Source of the DNA: Nematostella vectensis
Taxonomy: Eukaryota > Cnidaria > Anthozoa > Actiniaria > Edwardsiidae
NCBI RefSeq assembly: GCF_932526225.1
Contig: NC_064035.1
Span: forward strand, 7,005,501 to 7,069,500
Reading direction: 5' to 3'
Length of the DNA stretch: 64,000 bases
Positions 59,301 to 64,000 of this stretch are shown in pieces. Under the pieces are notes generated by a model. It saw only the letters and a list, made by a program, of their open reading frames with translations. It did not search any database and was not told the DNA's origin. The number at the start of each line of letters is the position of its first letter. Within the stretch, counting starts at the first letter, position 1. Both the position numbers and the translations under genes were made by a program.

Positions 59301-62300
59301 TAGATATTTACATATGGTGCTTGTTATAAGGTGTCGGGCGTGCACTACAGGGGATAGAGAACTTCCTCTTAAAGTAAAGTAATTATAATGTCAATCTCTT
59401 GCATGCGTTAGGCGGGCGCACATGTCCACCTCTTCCTAGGCCTCCGTCGTGTACAAGCTCACAGAACGATTGTCTATCTGATCTGGAATGTGACGAAGGA
59501 AGCAAATGCTGCTCAGATGGATGTAAACTGAAATGTGTTCAATTAAAACGACAAGCTTCTACACCTCCTCCTCCTCCAACAACTTCGAGTGAATCTTTAG
59601 GTAAAAGATTTCTAATACAACACAAACCTTATTAGGAACGTGGATCTCTTTCAAGTCTTTCTAAACGTTGAGTGTCTGCCTGCCCTATTTACTTCTCCTC
59701 GGAGACCGTATCACTGGACATTCTATATTTGACATTTCTGAACGTGAATCGCTTACTATTGTGTTCTATCACTTCTTTCCCCATTAAACTTCCCAAAAGC
59801 TTAGCCAGGGGTGCGCCGATATAGATATCATATGAAAAATCTAATGAACATTTCTTCAATAGAAAGCCTTATACTAGTGGTCAGGGGAGATGCAATCGCT
59901 TCCTAAGCCACCCCTAGCTACGCGCTAGATGTCAGATAATAATCATCTTAAATTCACTAATATAAACCCGCCACAAAATCGGAAATTATCAATTATCAAC
60001 ACTTCACACTCTTAAATCTTACCTTGATCTTTTTGCACGCCAGCACAACACCATTTAACCCCCCCGCATGTTGCATGTGTTTGATAGCTGATGCCGTAGT
60101 CGTTGTCGATGATAAGTGTCCTTTCGTAACGAGGCCGCTCAGCTGCCCTTTAAGGCCTTATCACCAGTGCTATACGATTGAAGAGTGTCCGGAAAACCTG
60201 CGATGCTGTTCTGATGGATGCCGTAATATTTGTCTCGACCCCCAAGGTAGCGGTATTCAATCGCCTTGTTTTCCTCATCCTTTCCTTGATCCAAACGCCC
60301 GCGTTGTCACTGTCCATTAGAGGGCGTTGCAATATATTGGGAATGATGATCATCCTGCCTATATATGCCTTCCGGTATTTGCTTCGTGCAAACAATGAAA
60401 ACATCACCCTTTTATGCTAGACAACAAAACAAAACAAAAATATTAGTGAGTCATTAGCGCGCATTACGATATTACCAACAATGTTTGCAATGTTCTGCTC
60501 CTCTGTTTTGCTTTTTGTTGATGAAGATCTACGATCGACTGGCGAAATGAAAACGGCAGATTGCATGCATGTTGCACATTAAACGCAAGACGATCTAATC
60601 CGCACTTAATTGCACGTGTAGCTACGTGTGGCTTTTATTGACAATCATCCTACTCTCAATAGTCATTCTTTCCGCACGGCTCGTTGTTTTGTCATTTTAC
60701 ACTATTTCTTCTCGATAAAGCGTCATGCCTCTTGGTGTCATGATTACATTTTTATATGCTCTCCCGATCCATAGCTCGCTTGCTTATCAAATGTCCGGTC
60801 GTGGCTCGTCCGACAAATTGTCCGGTTCGAGTGGCGATGGAGTGTCTTAGTGATGTGGACTGTGGGACTGGGAACAAATGCTGTTACGACGGATGCACGT
60901 ACAAGTGTCACGGCAAAGAAATGTCGCTCAAAGGCGCCGACCAAGGTAACAAATCACCATAGCAATAGTGTGATTCACCAATGGAATCAAATCTTACAAG
61001 GGTAAATAAATGCATATGAAAAGCTATTCACTCTCGTTGCAGCTGAAATGCTGAATAACAAAACGTCAAGTAAGTTTTCGTCAATTCCCTTGTCAACATA
61101 CAATTGTATGTCACAAGTATTTTAGAGTTGACGCAAGCTAAAAGATCTTAATCACGAGGTTCCGCTATAAAAGGGAAAGCTCCTCCCACCCTCGGGCTCA
61201 AGAACAATCAGTTATCAATCAGCCGTCAATGAGTCAGCATGTTAGAACAATTGCTCTGGGGCCGGTTCCTGAAAAACCCACGATTAAATTTTTACCCCCT
61301 GATTAGTTCTGTTCCCGAAACGCCGGTTAGCGCTAACTCTGGGTTAGTTTGGAGGTAAAATCTAACCCTGCTCGCGAGGTGGGTTAACTCGCTAACCTAC
61401 GGTTTAGTTGGCCTTACACAGGCCTCCCAAACTTTGTAGTAAAACTAAAGTTGCATAAAATGAAATTGCCGACAAAAAAACGTTGCACAAAAACAATGTA
61501 GGGATCAAATGTCCTAACATTTCGCTTTGTTATGCGACCTTCGTTGAGATGCTGACTCGAAAATGTGTACTGAGACAGACAGAAAGTTACATGAAATTTA
61601 TACTTTAAATGAATCTGTCTCGCTAGTGTCACGCACCAACTTAGCACCAACTCGAATCCTGCAAATGACATTTTTGGCAATGAAATGGAGTAATTACAAG
61701 CGATAGGTGTTTTGGGGCTTCTCTGCAAAAATAAAACCACCTAAGGTAAATTTGAGTTGCTCTCTATTGATCTACTGGGTATTTTGTGTGAATTTTACTC
61801 TTCAAACCATTTTTTCACTCCTTTAATCCATGGTTAGTAAATCGGGAGATTATTTGGCTTTCGGGAACGGTGAGTTATCCGTAGGTCAGCTAACCTACGA
61901 TTAGCGAATTTAACCCCCGGGGGCCGGTTTCTGAAAGGCCGATTAACGGAACCCCAGATCATCGCCTAATACCGGGTTAAAATTCGCTAATCGTAGGATA
62001 GCTAACCTACGGATAACTCACCGTTCCCGAAAGCCAAGTAATCCTCCGATTTAATAACCCTGGATTAAGCGAGTAAAAAATTTGGTTTGACAAGTAAAAT
62101 TCATACAGTATACCCACAGTAGATCAACAGAGAGCAACTCAAATATTTTGGTGATTTTATTTTCGCAGAGAAGCCCCAGAACACCTCTACATCGCCTGTA
62201 ATTACCTCCATTTCATTGCCAAAAATGTCATTTGCAGGATTAGAGTTTGGTGCGTGACACTAGCGAGACAGATTCATTTAAAGTATAAATTTCATGTAAC

Positions 62301-63687
62301 TTTCTGTCTGTCCCAGCACAATTTCCGTGTCAGCATCGCAACGAAGGTCGCATAACAAAGCGAAATGTCAGAACATTTGATCCCTACATTGTTTTTGTTT
62401 AACGTCTTTTTTGTCGGCAACTTCATTTTATGAAAGTTTAGTTCTACTACAAAGCTTGGGAAGCCTGTGGTACGCCAACTAAACCGTAGGTTAGCGAGTT
62501 AACCCACCTCGCGAGCAGAGTTAGTTTTTACCTCCAAACTAACCCAGTTTCCGTTTCTGGAACAGAACTAATCCGGGGGTAAAAATTAAATCGTGGGTTA
62601 GGGCAAATTTAACCCTGGGTTAGCGATAATCGGCTTTAGGCACTGATTAGGCACTGATCTAGGGTTAAGTTAATCGGCCTTTCAATAACAAGGCCCCAAA
62701 CGCTTAATTGAAATTTCATATTATAAACCAAATAAAATGGCATTCCTAGACTTGTCCACCTAAAATGTTTCTATCTTATAGTAAATTATGTTATACCAAA
62801 CTGTGTACGATTTGAAATATGAGAATTTTCATCACAGCGCAAGAATATTAAATGCGCGGTAATAATTTATGCAGATGTATGCAGATTATGGATAGCGCAA
62901 TATTTACAATATTGTACCGAAAATGGAGAGGACAGCAAATGACTAATTTAATTATCTCTTAACACACATGTCTTGTTGCCTGTGTTTTAATAGTTTTATT
63001 TCAACTGACTAAGGCTAAGGGGTAAGTATTTTTACTGGAGACTTATAATTTGGGACTGCTAGCGTGGTAGGGATCTGATTATAATTACAAATTCGAGCCC
63101 GTGGGGGAGGAGCTTTGCTTTTTATAGCGGAACCTCGTGTTTAAAAGGTTACAACGATGGTGGTATTCGTGTTAGGAGGTTACACAATATTGATACTTGA
63201 AAAAATGTCTGTTGTATCTGTTTTTTTCCGTATAGAAGATTGAACCTAAAGGATCGTACCAGTGAAATTAGCAAGATGAAACAAAAATAAGCATTTAGAG
63301 TCGCAGAAATGGTGGCATCAAAGAAATCCAGAGGGAAAGGTGTTGGGCTGGCGGGTGGTGCAATAATAGCTCATTTATGATCATAACACTCATTTTGTTG
63401 TCTCTAGTATCTGTTCAGCTTGCTCCATTTCTATCGAAAGCGGAGCTTGTCTTCATACTGGATACGTCAACACAAGATCTGACGCCTCAGGACTTCATCA
63501 GACAAAAGGAGTTTGCAAAGTCGGTAGCCCATTTCTTTCATCTTGGACAAGAGAACGTGCGCACGGCCATTGTGTCGTGTAACAACACACCAATATTGGT
63601 AAAGAACCTGGGGCAGGAAGGCCTTGACCGACATGTGGACGGACTGAAACAGGCAGGGAGGCAAAAACTACTACACAACGCAATCAG
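53257..63687 (+). CDS. Secreted WAP x6 - vWA protein (runs past the window)
   Basis: Nine exons, phase 1 between all but the last: 53257-53311, 56733-56912, 57168-57341, 57793-57981, 59412-59600, 60088-60246, 60775-60945, 61043-61069 and 63408-63687. Exon 1 is a signal peptide (MMWTALLGLLLAWIGPG). Exons 2-7 each hold one complete eight-cysteine WAP domain, exon 8 is a nine-codon linker and exon 9 begins a von Willebrand A domain. The gene continues beyond 64000. The vWA exon could belong to a separate gene, because an ATG at 63377 is in frame with a hydrophobic start. Tandem WAP domains usually inhibit serine proteases; vWA suggests matrix adhesion. Confidence 0.75.
53312..55796. other. Large intron without recognised exons
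   Basis: I searched for cysteine-rich phase-1 exons and found none. It contains poly-C (55012-55030) and poly-G (55309-55322) tracts. Confidence 0.5.
55797..56732. repeat. ~101-bp minisatellite made of acceptor plus exon start
   Basis: Nine tandem copies precede the functional WAP exon. Each has gtgactaactgatg (branch-point-like CTAAC), gaaatgttttgatggt, the acceptor TTTCTAG and then about 50 bases matching the first half of the exon (gtctgatagagtgtgcc, aacaccctcgtattgcgtg). All copies keep the CTAG acceptor. The exon itself is the tenth copy, continuing into unique sequence. Confidence 0.95.
56733..56912 (+). CDS. Exon 2: WAP domain 1
   Basis: 60 codons. VCPHLPTPSYC, then CASDKDCPFEFKCCDNGCNK, eight cysteines. 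Acceptor and donor are both multiplied in flanking arrays. Confidence 0.85.
56893..57100. repeat. ~43-bp minisatellite made of exon end plus donor
   Basis: The exon end gaacctg|gtaagtgacattcgg is repeated with spacer ttcgacccgagcctccac; donors recur at 56955, 56999 and 57042 (GTAAAT, GTAAGT, GTAAGT), with a decayed copy after 57080. Confidence 0.9.
57168..57341 (+). CDS. Exon 3: WAP domain 2
   Basis: 58 codons. QCPRLPIPKYC, DPFKCCSNGCTKRC; eight cysteines, phase 1 at both ends. Confidence 0.85.
57793..57981 (+). CDS. Exon 4: WAP domain 3
   Basis: 63 codons. ECPVFKKNPNC, INMKCCFDGCRKLC; eight cysteines, donor GTATTC, phase 1 at both ends. Confidence 0.85.
58000..59411. other. Intron with repeat remnants
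   Basis: No exon recognised. The stretch 59000-59100 (ataaggaaatgaccagtagg, then taatattttcttaatgttt) matches 37055-37150 in the other WAP locus, a shared dispersed repeat. Confidence 0.5.
59412..59600 (+). CDS. Exon 5: WAP domain 4
   Basis: 63 codons. TCPPLPRPPSC, EGSKCCSDGCKLKC, then a Pro/Thr/Ser tail (TPPPPPTTSSES). Phase 1 at both ends. Confidence 0.85.
60088..60246 (+). CDS. Exon 6: WAP domain 5
   Basis: 53 codons. KCPFVTRPLSC, ENLRCCSDGCRNIC; acceptor TTGATAG, phase 1 at both ends. Confidence 0.85.
60775..60945 (+). CDS. Exon 7: WAP domain 6
   Basis: 57 codons. KCPVVARPTNC, TGNKCCYDGCTYKC; donor GTAACA, phase 1 at both ends. Confidence 0.85.
61043..61069 (+). CDS. Exon 8: 27-nt microexon (candidate)
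   Basis: Nine codons (AEMLNNKTS) between GTTGCAG and GTAAGT, phase 1 at both ends. Strong sites make it plausible despite its size. Confidence 0.55.
61257..62697. mobile_element. 1.4-kb foldback element in an intron
   Basis: Left arm 61257-61919 and right arm 61974-62697 are inverse complements with few differences; the loop is about 55 bp. The ends are ggggccggttcctgaaa and tttcaataacaaggcccc. The arms contain many gggttag and cgctaacc motifs. No transposase. It is inserted between the microexon and the vWA exon. Confidence 0.85.
63408..63687 (+). CDS. Exon 9: von Willebrand A domain, first part
   Basis: Starts with VSVQLAPFLSKAELVFILDTS, the beta-1 strand and metal site region of vWA. The MIDAS DxSxS reads DTSTQ, so the second serine is replaced. 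NVRTAIVSCNNTP and LHNAI follow. It ends in phase 2 at GTGAAT; the domain must continue beyond the window. Confidence 0.75.
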
Positions 63688-64000
63688 GTGAATGTTACCG
63701 TGTAGTATAATCAAGTGAATGTTACAGAATAACGCAATCAGGTGAATGTTACAGAGTAACGCAATCGGGCAAGGTTACAGAGTAACGCAATCTATTTAAT
63801 GTTACAGAGTAACGCAATCTAGTGAATGTTACAGAGTAAATGTCCTCGTAATCAGGTAACGAAATCCGGTGAGTACTACAGAGTAATGCAATCTAGTGAG
63901 TGTAAGGGCGTAACGCAGTCTAGTGAGTGTAAGGGCGTTACGCAGTCTAGTGAGTGTAAGGGCGTTACGCAGTCTAGTGAGTGTAAGGGCATTACGCAGT
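63672..64000. repeat. ~27-bp minisatellite made of vWA exon end plus donor
   Basis: The exon end aacgcaatcag|gtgaatgttac is repeated with variants taacgcaatcaggtgaatgtt and later cgcagtctagtgagtgtaag to the window edge. Many copies keep AG|GTGA or AGTGAG. Confidence 0.85.

Noticed and set aside
61414..61740. 108-codon minus-strand ORF
   Set aside because: It lies within one arm of the foldback element and is not kept open in the other arm.
62998..63025. Possible small exon before the vWA exon
   Set aside because: The apparent acceptor and GTAAGT donor would give phase 2, breaking the phase-1 chain.
63377..63407. Start codon of a separate vWA gene
   Set aside because: Not excluded, but a pyrimidine-rich CTAG acceptor in the right phase lies inside the proposed signal peptide, so the spliced reading is preferred.

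Overview
The window is genomic DNA of a multicellular animal, most likely an anthozoan cnidarian and perhaps a sea anemone. The grounds are spliced GT-AG genes with mostly small introns, AT-rich non-coding DNA, many MITE-like and foldback DNA transposons, and secreted genes built from shuffled WAP, Ig, ZP and vWA exons. The species is inference only. All gene models were assembled by eye from exon frames and splice sites.

Layout. 1-4051 is a large foldback element. 6594-9365 (minus) is METTL6, the tRNA m3C methyltransferase, head to head with SUMO (9677-11225, plus) across about 310 bp. 13253-22361 (minus) is MSL1, the scaffold of the MSL histone acetyltransferase complex; its first intron holds a 4.3 kb DNA transposon flanked by TTAA, with a further element nested inside. 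24614-26011 (plus) is a class A GPCR whose reading frame is broken after TM3 by a tRNA-derived SINE.

29764-47810 (plus) holds a modular cell-surface locus. A signal-peptide exon is followed by four WAP exons (the fourth with a Thr/Pro/Lys-rich repeat tail), several Ser/Thr-rich linker exons, two Ig exons, two WAP exons and two more Ig exons. A ZP domain, furin-type site, TM helix and short tail follow. A second signal-peptide exon at 43760 could start a short ZP-TM gene; because every junction is phase 1, the long chain could also splice into the ZP exons. A dead non-LTR retrotransposon fragment (about 49560-50760) separates this from a second locus, 53257 to the window edge: signal peptide, six WAP exons, a 27-nt exon and a vWA exon.

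The most unusual pattern is in these two loci. At least five minisatellites are made of copies of the adjacent exon end together with its splice site: four donors (39267, 45875, 56913, 63688) and one acceptor (56732). One WAP exon has its acceptor multiplied upstream and its donor multiplied downstream. These arrays resemble tandem-duplication models of intron growth or gain and place many decoy splice sites next to the functional ones.
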